From: Arcicella sp043769985
Lineage (GTDB): Bacteria > Bacteroidota > Bacteroidia > Cytophagales > Spirosomataceae
Length of the DNA stretch: 64,000 nt
Direction: 5' to 3'
NCBI GenBank assembly: GCA_043769985.1
Contig: JAYVIV010000078.1
Location: 1-64,000 of the forward strand
The notes under the pieces are model-generated. The model was not told where the DNA came from, did not search any database, and was given only the letters and a program-made list of their open reading frames with translations. Shown piece after piece: positions 51,831 through 59,631 of this stretch. The position numbers were made by a program, and so were the translations under genes. Numbering within the stretch: position 1 is the first letter of the stretch; the number at the start of each line of letters is the position of its first letter.

Positions 51831-52747
51831 CAACATATGCATCAGAAACGCAAGGTTTTTTATCAGATGTTGCCACAGGCAAATCTGATATTTTTAAACC
51901 AAAAAGAACTTGGAAGTCATTGGTCTCTTTCAATAAATTTGAGACTTACTTCAAAGGTATTTTTGACAAGTACACGGGAAAGTTTGACATGCATATTGCT
52001 ACATCTATACCGACTTTCAGGGAAGTCCAGATCATTGTAGGGGCTGCCATTGTAAACACATTCATCAAACATAGATCAGCACTGGTTTATGATATCGGGG
52101 GAAGTGAAGGTGGTTTCTGCAAAGCAATCTCAGAAGGTAGTGAAGGAAGCATTCGCACTATCAATCTTGACCCTAACAGCGACATGAAAGCTATGCACAA
52201 TAAGAAGCCAGTTGCAGGTTCCATTTTTATTCAGGAGGCATTTCATCAGGGTTTTGATTATGAAGGTATACACTACCCTACCCATCAGCCGATTGAAAAA
52301 GCTGATGTGGTTCATGAGAGTATGATTTTCCAGTTTAGTAATCATGAGAGAGCAGTGTTTATTCATCATATTAAAAATGATTACCTTAAACCTGCTGGGC
52401 TTTTTATTACAGAAGAAAAGTTTGTAGGTTCTTCTTCATATAACCAAAATGAAGCATATAAGAAAACTTACAAAGATCAGTATTACACTAAAGAGCAGCA
52501 AGAGAAAAAATCTGAAACCGTACTTACAGGTATGCAGTCAGATCAGGCAGATTTTGACACTTATTTAATGCTTTTGAATAGAAATTTTAAGTATACTGCT
52601 CAATATTGGATGTCTGGGAATTTCAGGGGTGTGGTTTGTTCTGATAACCAAAAAGTACTTAACGAGTTTATGGAATGTACTGGAGTTACTTACTTCAAAG
52701 GTGTAACGCAGGAAGGACAAAGGTATACAACCCCAAAAATAGTTTAA
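51827..52747 (+). CDS. SAM-dependent methyltransferase-like protein (copy 2)
   Basis: 306 residues. Motif I LVYDIGGSEGGFCKAI and the acidic INLDPNSDM align with copy 1; shared blocks also include HESMIFQF and DYLKPAGLFITEEKF. The C-terminus is longer by about 15 residues. A duplicated pair with divergence suggests different substrates or escape from host inhibition. Translationally coupled to the 88-residue gene. Confidence 0.72.
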   Translation: MTTYASETQGFLSDVATGKSDIFKPKRTWKSLVSFNKFETYFKGIFDKYTGKFDMHIATSIPTFREVQIIVGAAIVNTFIKHRSALVYDIGGSEGGFCKAISEGSEGSIRTINLDPNSDMKAMHNKKPVAGSIFIQEAFHQGFDYEGIHYPTHQPIEKADVVHESMIFQFSNHERAVFIHHIKNDYLKPAGLFITEEKFVGSSSYNQNEAYKKTYKDQYYTKEQQEKKSETVLTGMQSDQADFDTYLMLLNRNFKYTAQYWMSGNFRGVVCSDNQKVLNEFMECTGVTYFKGVTQEGQRYTTPKIV

Positions 52748-52757
52748 AAATAATTTC

Positions 52758-52796
52758 ATAAAAATTTTTTTATTCCAAAAATTATGTTTATCTTTG
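52758..52796 (+). promoter_or_regulatory. Repeated promoter cassette, copy 4
   Basis: ATAAAAATTTTTTTATTCC followed by TATCTTTG (52789-52796) and leader ATATTAGTTAACAC. More than 50 bp is nearly identical to copy 1. Confidence 0.75.
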
Positions 52797-52830
52797 CACC
52801 ATATTAGTTAACACATAAAACATAAAGAGC

Positions 52831-53145
52831 ATGACAGCTACAGAAATTCTAAAACAAACCAATGGCAAATTTACTAATGTAACTTTTGTCCGATCTACAG
52901 ACACCAAATCTGGCAAGGCAGGGGAACTTTCCACCAGAGTATTTCGTACCAAAGTTACCAAAGGTGTAAAGGGTACAGGCATGTCCTATGATCCAGCAAC
53001 CAAAGGTTTAATAGTTCTGTACTCCCAGACCAACAAATGTCATCGAACCATTAAGGTAGACAACATCGTTCGTGTTAAATGTGGTCAGATTGACTGGCAC
53101 AAGACCGAGGGTGATTTAGTAATCAACAAACCAGTATTATCATGA
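52831..53145 (+). CDS. Small basic beta-rich protein, unknown
   Basis: 104 residues, basic (RVFRTKVTKGVKGTGMSYD, RTIKVDNIVRVKC), looks like an SH3-like nucleic-acid-binding barrel. No named family. ATGA overlap with the next gene. Confidence 0.5.
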   Translation: MTATEILKQTNGKFTNVTFVRSTDTKSGKAGELSTRVFRTKVTKGVKGTGMSYDPATKGLIVLYSQTNKCHRTIKVDNIVRVKCGQIDWHKTEGDLVINKPVLS

Positions 53146-53390
53146 CCAAAGATATCTTTGAATCAAAAGTAGCCCTTGCAATTTTAGCAGGGGCTACCCA
53201 TCTGGAGATAAAATACCAGTCTTTACTTGATCCTGATGGAAAGCCAAAGACCAGAAAAATTCTGTTACCTACGGCCCAGAAAGCAGGAACCCATACCCAG
53301 AATTATGCCTATGCTCTACAAAAAGCGGAGGACATAGCAGCAGAAAATTTTATTCCACCTATAATTTCAATAACATTCAATGAAAGCTAA
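53142..53390 (+). CDS. Small unknown protein
   Basis: 82 residues (MTKDIFESKVALAILAGATH), helix-strand pattern with a middle basic loop (DGKPKTRKILLPTA). Overlaps both neighbours. Unknown. Confidence 0.5.
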   Translation: MTKDIFESKVALAILAGATHLEIKYQSLLDPDGKPKTRKILLPTAQKAGTHTQNYAYALQKAEDIAAENFIPPIISITFNES

Positions 53391-53652
53391 AATAATAATC
53401 TCTGGGCAGATAATGTCGATTTCTGTAATAGGTGCAGGATTATCTGTATCATATAAAAAGGGGGTATTCAACAGCAGAATTTACGAATATCCTACTATGA
53501 GTTCAGCGCAAAAGGATTTGTATGAGGCATACCACTATTTAAGACAATACGATGGTACTGATCCAATGCTCAGACTTCGGAGAGATAGTGGAAGCAGACC
53601 ATGTACCTTGAAGTATGATGCAGGAACCGCAGAAATTGGTGAATCACTTTAA
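53380..53652 (+). CDS. Small unknown protein
   Basis: 90 residues (MKAKIIISGQIMSISVIGAG), small beta domain with a helix (AQKDLYEAYHYLRQY). Overlaps the upstream gene by 11 nt. Unknown. Confidence 0.5.
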   Translation: MKAKIIISGQIMSISVIGAGLSVSYKKGVFNSRIYEYPTMSSAQKDLYEAYHYLRQYDGTDPMLRLRRDSGSRPCTLKYDAGTAEIGESL

Positions 53653-53674
53653 AAATAATTTTAAAGTTTTGTCA

Positions 53675-53711
53675 TAAAAATTTTTTATTCCAATTATTAT
53701 TTGTATCTTTG
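53675..53711 (+). promoter_or_regulatory. Repeated promoter cassette, copy 5 (upstream of the IS)
   Basis: AAAAATTTTTTATTCC then TATCTTTG (53704-53711). Near-identical to copy 3. It now leads into a gene broken by the IS element. Confidence 0.7.
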
Positions 53712-53760
53712 CAGTCTAAATACTTAATCATGGAAACGTTTTATAAAACGTGCCGTAAAA

Positions 53761-53787
53761 CCAATTCATCGCTTTAGCGTGGATTGG
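53761..53787. repeat. IS605 left-end hairpin
   Basis: CCAATTCA pairs with TGGATTGG (one T-G pair), then a bulged T and CGCT/AGCG with loop TT. Bulged-T hairpins are the TnpA recognition structures in this family. Confidence 0.75.
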
Positions 53788-53810
53788 ATGTAAGGCACAA
53801 AGATAATGAT

Positions 53811-54221
53811 TTAACCTTGTGAGAGAATATACTCACGAATAGTATCAGGAGAAGCCTCACCTATTGAGCAAACGAAGTAGCCATCAGACCAAAACATATT
53901 TTTGTACCAATACTCTTTACGTAAAGCAACAGAATGAGCTTGCCAAATATGTAAAGTAGATTGTTGTTTTAACCTACGGACTATTTGAGCAATAGACAAA
54001 CGAGGAATATAACGAACTAAAAAATGCACATGGTCAATATCTGTTTCCATTACTTCAATTTCAAAATCTGACTTATCAGTAATAGATTGAAGAATTGCCT
54101 TCATATCATTATTAAGTTGCCCGACAAGCAACTTTTTACGATACTTGCAGACAAAGATTAAATGACATTTGAGGTAATGTTTTGAGCGATTTGTGCTGAT
54201 GTAATTAGATTTTTTAGACAT
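53811..54221 (-). CDS. tnpA: TnpA, Y1 HUH transposase of an IS200/IS605 element
   Basis: 136 residues. The HUH motif is DHVHFLV (His-hydrophobic-His) and the catalytic Tyr lies in SDGYFVCSIGEAS near the C-terminus, full length for the family. It cuts and joins single-stranded ends at the hairpins. Both catalytic motifs are intact, so the element could be mobile. Confidence 0.93.
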   Translation of the reverse strand: MSKKSNYISTNRSKHYLKCHLIFVCKYRKKLLVGQLNNDMKAILQSITDKSDFEIEVMETDIDHVHFLVRYIPRLSIAQIVRRLKQQSTLHIWQAHSVALRKEYWYKNMFWSDGYFVCSIGEASPDTIREYILSQG

Positions 54222-54303
54222 AGTAGTGAAGTTTTTTGTAAATGTTTCTCAATCAAAATGGAAATATTTACAAAAAACGTAACGGTGGTATAAAAATAAT
54301 TAC

Positions 54304-54311
54304 TATCTTTG
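54304..54311 (+). promoter_or_regulatory. tnpB promoter -7 element (TATCTTTG)
   Basis: TATCTTTG, 5 nt before the GTG at 54317. Shows that the IS carries the same promoter grammar as the phage and that the upstream in-frame start at 54242 is not used. Confidence 0.6.
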
Positions 54312-54316
54312 CACAA

Positions 54317-55516
54317 GTGAAAACAATACATAAGACATATCGCTTTACAATAATGCCAAATCAGGAGCAACAAATTCTGTTAAGCAAGCATTTTGGTTGT
54401 GTCAGATGGGCTTATAATCACTTTCTCAATAAAAGAAAAGAGCAGTATGAGTTGAGTAAAAAATCAGACAATTATTATGAACAAGCAAAGACATTGACTG
54501 AAATTAAAAAGAAAGAGGAAACTATCTGGTTGAAAGAAGTGAACAGTCAAACCCTGCAATTTGCTTTAAGATGCTTAGATACTGCATACTTAAACTTCTT
54601 TCGTGGTAATGCTAAGTTCCCTCGTTTTAAAAGCAGGAGAGATAAAAATACTTTTACCGTTCCTCAATTTGTAACAGTTGAAAAGGACATATTGTATATC
54701 CCAAAATTCAAAGATGGAATTAAAATCAATCTTCATAGAGAAATACAAGGAGATGTGAAACATTGCACTATTAGCAAAACGCCAACAGGCAAGTATTTTG
54801 TTTCAATACTTTGTGAAACTCAATATGTTCCGAAACAGAAAACAGGCAAAGAGGTTGGAATAGATTTAGGATTGAAAGACTTTGTAATTACTTCGGATGG
54901 AATTAAATTTAAAAACAATCGTTACACAAAACACCATGAACGTGCTTTAGCAAAAGCACAAAAACATCTTTCTCGTAAAACTAAAGGCAGCAAACGGTAT
55001 GAAAACCAAAGACTGAAAGTTGCTTTGTTACATGAGAAAACAGCCAATTCAAGATTAGACAATTTGCACAAAGTAAGTTCTCAAATAGTTTCCGATAATG
55101 ATGTAATTTGTTTAGAAGATTTACATATTAAAGGAATGATTAAAAATCATAAACTTGCAAAGCACATTGCTGATGCAAGTTGGGGAAACTTTGTAAGATT
55201 GTTGGAATACAAAGCTGATTGGAATGATAGGCGGATAGTAAAAATAAACCGCTTCTTTCCATCTTCTAAAACCTGTAATTATTGTGGTTGGATAAATCAA
55301 AACTTAAACCTTACTGAAAGAGAATGGACTTGTAAATGTGGAGTAACCCATGATAGGGATGCTAACGCTGCAATAAATATCTTGAAAGAAGGAAAGAAAA
55401 TAATCGGGGCGGAACTCTCCGATAACACTCTTCGAGGCTTAAATCAGACTTCTGCAAAGAAGCACAAGCCGTTGAAAAGAGAAGCCCATCCCATCAGCTT
55501 TGCTGTGGGTGGGTAG
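54317..55516 (+). CDS. tnpB: TnpB, RNA-guided nuclease of the IS605 element
   Basis: 399 residues from GTG 54317 (VKTIHKTYRFTIMPNQEQ); this start is chosen because the promoter sits directly in front. N-terminal HTH region, RuvC motifs GIDLGLKDF (Asp), CLEDLHIKGM (Glu) and DRDANAAINIL (Asp), and the four-Cys zinc finger CNYCGW...CKCG. All catalytic residues are present. In the family TnpB uses an omega-RNA read from the element's right end, here overlapping the tnpB 3' end and the right-end hairpin. Confidence 0.93.
   Translation: MKTIHKTYRFTIMPNQEQQILLSKHFGCVRWAYNHFLNKRKEQYELSKKSDNYYEQAKTLTEIKKKEETIWLKEVNSQTLQFALRCLDTAYLNFFRGNAKFPRFKSRRDKNTFTVPQFVTVEKDILYIPKFKDGIKINLHREIQGDVKHCTISKTPTGKYFVSILCETQYVPKQKTGKEVGIDLGLKDFVITSDGIKFKNNRYTKHHERALAKAQKHLSRKTKGSKRYENQRLKVALLHEKTANSRLDNLHKVSSQIVSDNDVICLEDLHIKGMIKNHKLAKHIADASWGNFVRLLEYKADWNDRRIVKINRFFPSSKTCNYCGWINQNLNLTEREWTCKCGVTHDRDANAAINILKEGKKIIGAELSDNTLRGLNQTSAKKHKPLKREAHPISFAVGG
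55485..55513. repeat. IS605 right-end hairpin, inside the tnpB 3' end
   Basis: CCCA-t-CCCA-t-CAGC, loop TTT, GCTG-TGGG-TGGG: three 4-bp blocks with two bulged T residues. It includes the last codons of tnpB and is the expected 3' scaffold of an omega-RNA. Confidence 0.75.
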
Positions 55517-55703
55517 TTCACTTTGTGGAAAACCCTGATGGTAAACACATTGCACGACATAAAGATAGAAATGTGCAAAATAACAGGGCAGATAATCTGG
55601 AGTGGGTTTAAAGTTTTAGTTGAAGTAAAAGGGGGTAACTGGTTGATAATCAGTGGGTTAGATTAAGTACGAGAAAAAAGGGCAGCGGTTTTTTTTTATT
55701 TTT

Positions 55704-56048
55704 TTGCACCTGCGCAGACACGTAATAAGACATTTATCCGTTTGTAAACGTTTGTACACGGCTTTTAGCCCCTTAGAGACCCGATCTCCAGACGACCTAT
55801 ATCAATATATCATTTTATCACAAAACTCTCACTCCGATGACCTGAGGGGCCAAATTGACCATATTATGAGCCAAATAGAGTACAGAAAAAGTATTTTAAA
55901 GAAAAGTTGGATATTTTTCTACATAAAAGATGAAAAAGAAGTAATTTTAGGTACAGCCAAATGTCATAATCCGAATACTCACCAACATTACAAATATCTG
56001 GAATGTGATCCGACCATTCACCATTATGGCTACAGAATAGACGGATAA
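55704..56048 (+). CDS. Unknown protein after the IS element
   Basis: 114 residues if started at TTG 55704; no ATG lies near, so the start is uncertain. His/Cys-rich C-terminal half (GTAKCHNPNTHQHYKYLEC, HHYGYRIDG) may bind metal. Unknown family. Confidence 0.4.
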   Translation: MHLRRHVIRHLSVCKRLYTAFSPLETRSPDDLYQYIILSQNSHSDDLRGQIDHIMSQIEYRKSILKKSWIFFYIKDEKEVILGTAKCHNPNTHQHYKYLECDPTIHHYGYRIDG

Positions 56049-56145
56049 GTGTAAATACGTTAAATCGCTGTTAAATACTCTAATTTACGAGAAAACGTAA
56101 ACACATATTATCATCTTTGAGATTTTAATCACCAAATATGGTAAA

Positions 56146-56856
56146 ATGATAAATTTTAAAGCGGATTTAGGAGATTTAGAACTCCCTTTTAAGAAAAAAC
56201 TATTAGATGATGGTCTAAAATTAATTGATTTTTTCAAAATCTCTGTAAAGAATTATGTAACTCTGAGTTTACGTCTTGACGTAAAGACGAAACCACTCGT
56301 AAAGACATTTGCAGATCAGAAACCTATTACCAGAGATTCTCCATTTATAGAGAAATATAACCTGACAGCCCCAACATTGGCTAAAGGTGGAATAGTGCCT
56401 CCAGATGCCCCTCCAGTAGTATTAGACAGAGGTCTGGTGTCTAATACCAAAATATCAGAGCAAATCTCTGCTGAAATGGTTAGAAAAGCAGCAGAAATTA
56501 AGGCAAAAAGAGCCGATCCAGTTCCAAATACAGACTCTATTCTCCCAGAAGGAAGATATAGATATAAGGATAATTTGTACTATATAAAATATGGTGGCAA
56601 ATTAATCACTCACGGCTATCCTGAAATAACTTTGGACGGCATAGTATATGAAATGCAGCCATTACCATTTACAAGAGTACTCGAACCTAAAGTAGAACAT
56701 GTAGTGAATGAATACATACCAGTTGATGACCAGATAGTATTGGAAGTCGATACATCTGAATACTTACAAGGCGATCAAGTACATGTGGATAGTTCCAACA
56801 TACATGAAATGCCGACATTTGCAGATATTATGGCTGAGGCAGGAAAAAAGATTTAG
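56146..56856 (+). CDS. Unknown protein with Pro-rich linker
   Basis: 236 residues. N-terminal helices (LGDLELPFKKKLLDDGLK), a Pro/Lys linker (GGIVPPDAPPVVLD), a basic helix (MVRKAAEIKAKRADP), a beta domain (GRYRYKDNLYYIKYGGK) and an acidic tail. No recognised family. Confidence 0.55.
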   Translation: MINFKADLGDLELPFKKKLLDDGLKLIDFFKISVKNYVTLSLRLDVKTKPLVKTFADQKPITRDSPFIEKYNLTAPTLAKGGIVPPDAPPVVLDRGLVSNTKISEQISAEMVRKAAEIKAKRADPVPNTDSILPEGRYRYKDNLYYIKYGGKLITHGYPEITLDGIVYEMQPLPFTRVLEPKVEHVVNEYIPVDDQIVLEVDTSEYLQGDQVHVDSSNIHEMPTFADIMAEAGKKI

Positions 56857-56919
56857 AAATATATCTCAGGGTTTTCTGGGTCTCACGTTAACGCAAATAG
56901 TTTTAAAATAATTGTAAAA

Positions 56920-56953
56920 AAATTTTTTTATTCCAGAAACTTGTTGTATCTTG
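56920..56953 (+). promoter_or_regulatory. Repeated promoter cassette, copy 6 (variant)
   Basis: AAAAATTTTTTTATTCC is followed by TATCTTG, one T shorter than the other copies, 25 nt before ATG 56979. The missing T should weaken it. Confidence 0.55.
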
Positions 56954-56978
56954 CAGCATAATTAAAAACGATATAGTC

Positions 56979-57305
56979 ATGAAAACATTTAAGAATATTG
57001 CAGACCAGTTGAATTGTGATTTGGTAGAAATAAGATATCATAACTTTGGGCATACAGCCAAGGGCTATGATATTGTAAACAAGTATGGATACATCCTTTA
57101 CAGTTTTATTCCCTATAATGACAGCAAGGCTAATATATGGAAAGTAATCAGAAAAACACCCGATGATTTTAGAAACATCCAACCTGTAGTCTTCTATGGG
57201 AGTGCAAGGGAGGTAGTCGCCAGAAAAGATATGTTCTATGCATCCATGAGAACCAGTTATAAATTATCTGGACAATTTGAAATGCTGCCTGTAAGTACAC
57301 CATAA
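56979..57305 (+). CDS. Unknown early protein
   Basis: 108 residues (MKTFKNIADQLNCDLVEIRY), small alpha/beta pattern (AKGYDIVNKYGYILYSF, REVVARKDMFYASM). Followed by a strong terminator. Unknown. Confidence 0.55.
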   Translation: MKTFKNIADQLNCDLVEIRYHNFGHTAKGYDIVNKYGYILYSFIPYNDSKANIWKVIRKTPDDFRNIQPVVFYGSAREVVARKDMFYASMRTSYKLSGQFEMLPVSTP

Positions 57306-57352
57306 AATATAATTGTTATTTGAGTTAGTTAATTAATGTTGTTTACGTTGTT

Positions 57353-57387
57353 AAGGTGTGTAGTCTAAAACTGCACACCTTTTTTTA
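57353..57387 (+). terminator. Rho-independent terminator
   Basis: AAGGTGTGTAG / CTGCACACCTT, 11 bp with one T-G pair (57353-57363 with 57371-57381), 7-nt loop, then a run of T. Confidence 0.85.
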
Positions 57388-57884
57388 TTTAAACATATAC
57401 AGATAATACTTATATAATATTAATGTATATGTCAGGGTTTTCGGTGTCATGCGTTAAGGTATACACATATCTGTACTTGATCCTTGCCTACAGCTCAGGG
57501 TTTTCCGAAGCTCACGTTAAGGCGATCCATACCCAGAAATTTCCAAATCCCATATTACGGAAATCCATATATGTAGATTTTTCTAATATGTCTGATCAAG
57601 GCCATATAATTATTTTTTGTAATATGTGATCCTGCTGGATATATTGTGAAAATTTTTAATATGTTTCTGCGGCCTATTATATGCATTGCACATGTGCACA
57701 CGTATAAACAAATAAATGAGATATCAAATTTTTTTTACATTAAAATACATAAATGTAAGATTTAAGACATTTTTTCAATTTATTAATAAAAAAATTTTTT
57801 TATGTTAGGGTAATAGTATATCTTTGCTGTCTCTTATATGAACAACATTTTTTTTTATTTATTAACAATTAAATTTTTTTTACA
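57388..57884. other. Gene-poor AT-rich intergenic region
   Basis: Holds two of the 29-bp repeats, a perfect 12-bp palindrome TGCACATGTGCA (57687-57698), AT-rich tracts and promoter cassette copy 7 (about 57789-57826). An open frame at 57423-57629 crosses both repeats and is judged noncoding. Confidence 0.55.
57789..57826 (+). promoter_or_regulatory. Repeated promoter cassette, copy 7
   Basis: AAAAAATTTTTTTATG then TATCTTTG (57819-57826). It drives the four-gene AT-rich operon 57885-59465 after a 58-nt leader. Confidence 0.6.
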
Positions 57885-58262
57885 ATGAACATTTTAAACA
57901 CAAGTTTTGGTATTATTAGAAAATTAGATACTAATACTTTTATTTTACCCTCAAATTTGACTGGCCGTAAATTACTAACTTTGCAGAAAAAACATAAAGA
58001 TTTTTTTGCGTCGTTTGTAGTCATTCCTTTGACTGAAAAAGAAAAAACTGCAAAACTGATATCTGAAAAAAGTAGATTATTTTCAAGTTCTTTTTTTCTT
58101 ACCATAACTAACACAGTTCCCGAAAAAACTATCTTTTTTATGTTCGGAATTATTTTGGCTTTTGTCTTTTGTTCTTTTTTAGTTGTTTTGATAGCTGAAA
58201 AGAGACGCAAAAATAAAGAGACGCAAAAAGTATCTTTTAATAATATTAACTCAAATTTCTAA
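57885..58262 (+). CDS. Single-helix membrane protein
   Basis: 125 residues. A soluble N-terminal part (residues 1-80), one transmembrane helix (IFFMFGIILAFVFCSFLVVLIA), then a basic cytoplasmic tail (EKRRKNKETQK). Codon use is more AT-rich than the virion genes. First gene of its operon. Unknown. Confidence 0.55.
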   Translation: MNILNTSFGIIRKLDTNTFILPSNLTGRKLLTLQKKHKDFFASFVVIPLTEKEKTAKLISEKSRLFSSSFFLTITNTVPEKTIFFMFGIILAFVFCSFLVVLIAEKRRKNKETQKVSFNNINSNF

Positions 58263-58273
58263 ATTAACTTACC

Positions 58274-58669
58274 ATGATAGCAACAAATTTCAATAGTTTT
58301 GTGCCAAAAATAAAAAGCACAACAACCACAATAAAAGATGTATATTATGCCATAAAAAACAATGGCGGTTACTCTTTTAATCCTTACTATAATTTGCCTG
58401 ATAAGGGATTTATAGTGTCTTTAAAAGGAGGGAAAAAAATAGAAAATTTTAACTCTTTTAGTGCTGAAAAAAAATTAGATATTATATACCAATGGACAAA
58501 AAGACCTATTACTAATACTGATTTTTATGGCTTTTGGTTAGATAACGATACTTTATATTGTGACGTATCAAAGGTATATAATGACAAAGATAAGGCAATG
58601 AAAACAGGGTTATTATTTAAGCAACTATCAATATATGATATACAAAATAAATGTGTAATATGGCTATGA
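58274..58669 (+). CDS. Unknown protein
   Basis: 131 residues, Lys/Asn/Tyr-rich (YYAIKNNGGYSFNPYYNL). Stop overlaps the next start (ATGA at 58666). No recognised domain. Confidence 0.5.
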   Translation: MIATNFNSFVPKIKSTTTTIKDVYYAIKNNGGYSFNPYYNLPDKGFIVSLKGGKKIENFNSFSAEKKLDIIYQWTKRPITNTDFYGFWLDNDTLYCDVSKVYNDKDKAMKTGLLFKQLSIYDIQNKCVIWL

Positions 58670-58869
58670 AAACAGAAAAACGAAAATGTTTTTTTTGGTT
58701 TATAAACCATAAAAACAAAGGTACAAAAATAGAAAAGTTTTGTATCTACCCTACAAAGGTGAGATTTTACAAAGATTGTAAATATCTATTTACAATCGAT
58801 AAAATAAAATCTTTTGGATATCAATTTGCGGACTATTACACTAATGATATAAACACATTTATACCATGA
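58666..58869 (+). CDS. Small unknown protein
   Basis: 67 residues from ATG 58666 (MKTEKRKCFFWFINHKNK), chosen for the ATGA overlap; ATG 58660 and 58651 are also in frame. Basic, with FCIYPTKVRFYKDCKYLFTI. Stop overlaps the next ATG. Confidence 0.5.
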   Translation: MKTEKRKCFFWFINHKNKGTKIEKFCIYPTKVRFYKDCKYLFTIDKIKSFGYQFADYYTNDINTFIP

Positions 58870-59465
58870 ATATAAATAAAGCAAAGACAGTATCATTAAT
58901 TTATGGGTATCTAAACACGGCCACAAATGAGGAAATAAAGGACGGGATAACTTGGTATCCCGATGCAAATAAGATTGTTACCGATATGAGTATCTTACAC
59001 AATATTGATAGTTTTAAATGTAGCGCCGTTTTGTCTGCATTGAGTCCTGCTAATAAATGGCAGCAAAATATAAAAGATTGTAATTTAGTGTTAGATAGTT
59101 TTAATAATAATGTACACTATACAGACATTAAAGTAAGTACCTATCATTCAAATAAAATTAAAGCATACAATATTTTGAACAATACTATACAACTCTCTTA
59201 TAACGGTAGTTTCAAGACTTATTCGTTTTGTCAAAATATCGCTTATTTGAATGATAATTACATTACTCTCGATATGTGGATGGTACGGGCCTTATTAAAT
59301 AAAGCTAATCATACATTCACAATAAAACAATATGAAACATTACATAAATGTTTTAAGATTGTTTCACAAGAGACGGGTTTAAAAGTCTATGAAATTCAGG
59401 CTGTTGTATGGGTAACATTCCGAAATAAATTTATTAACAAAAGAAATATTGTATGGTCAAATTGA
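58866..59465 (+). CDS. Conserved phage/plasmid protein of unknown function
   Basis: 199 residues. Blocks ALSPANKWQQNI, STYHSNKIKAYNIL, SFCQNIAYLNDNYITLDMWMVRALL, and the end GLKVYEIQAVVWVTFRNKF match a family found in many phages (pattern LSPxxxWxxN ... NKxKAxxIL ... DxWxxRA ... QAxxWVxxR; I believe this is DUF7178-like). The helical pattern with a conserved Asp recalls helix-hairpin-helix glycosylases, but this is inference. Followed by a perfect terminator. Confidence 0.6.
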   Translation: MNINKAKTVSLIYGYLNTATNEEIKDGITWYPDANKIVTDMSILHNIDSFKCSAVLSALSPANKWQQNIKDCNLVLDSFNNNVHYTDIKVSTYHSNKIKAYNILNNTIQLSYNGSFKTYSFCQNIAYLNDNYITLDMWMVRALLNKANHTFTIKQYETLHKCFKIVSQETGLKVYEIQAVVWVTFRNKFINKRNIVWSN

Positions 59466-59522
59466 TTGTTTATTCTGTAATATTGTTTATTATCACATAT
59501 AATAATAATAAATAATATCATT

Positions 59523-59554
59523 ACACATTATAGGGTTCTATAATGTGTTTTTTT
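59523..59554. terminator. Strong bidirectional terminator between convergent operons
   Basis: ACACATTATAG / CTATAATGTGT, 11-bp perfect stem (59523-59533 with 59538-59548), loop GGTT, T7 tract rightward. It separates rightward genes ending at 59465 from leftward genes ending at 59632. A second small hairpin, GGAGG/CCTCC, lies about 20 bp further. Confidence 0.85.
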
Positions 59555-59631
59555 GGCATGGGCATGGAGGGGGTAGCCTCCGACATTGCGACCTACTTTT
59601 CAATTTTCAAAATTTCTTGCTTTAAACCAAT

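Larger units (their letters stand above)
53745..55520. mobile_element. IS605-type insertion sequence (IS200/IS605 family)
   Basis: Divergent tnpA (minus) and tnpB (plus) are flanked by subterminal hairpins: left end 53761-53787 (8 bp, bulged T, 4 bp, loop TT) and right end 55485-55513 (three 4-bp blocks with bulged T residues). There are no terminal inverted repeats or target duplication, as usual for the family. Exact cleavage points cannot be fixed by eye; edges are given within about 15 bp. Confidence 0.85.
53730..55611 (+). pseudogene. HNH endonuclease gene destroyed by the IS insertion
   Basis: The 5' remnant begins at ATG 53730 (METFYKTCRKT) behind promoter copy 5 and stops within IS left-end sequence. 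The 3' remnant at 55519-55611 encodes HFVENPDGKHIARHKDRNV then NNRADNLEWV and a stop, which is the end of a typical HNH homing endonuclease core (HKD...NN..NLEWV). The catalytic centre between them is missing, so material was lost at insertion or later. The link between the two remnants is inference. Confidence 0.55.
56865..57523 (+). repeat. Three dispersed copies of a 29-bp motif
   Basis: Copies at 56865-56894, 57431-57459 and 57494-57523 share TCAGGGTTTTC, then 5-7 variable bases, then TCACGTTAA (TCATGCGTTAA in copy 2). All lie in intergenic DNA on the same strand, just after genes. They may be RNA signals or protein-binding sites. Between copies 2 and 3 no convincing gene is present. Confidence 0.6.

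Noticed and set aside
57423..57629. Possible 68-codon gene
   Set aside because: It runs across both 29-bp repeats in noncoding DNA, has no promoter or neighbour overlap and an unlikely composition.
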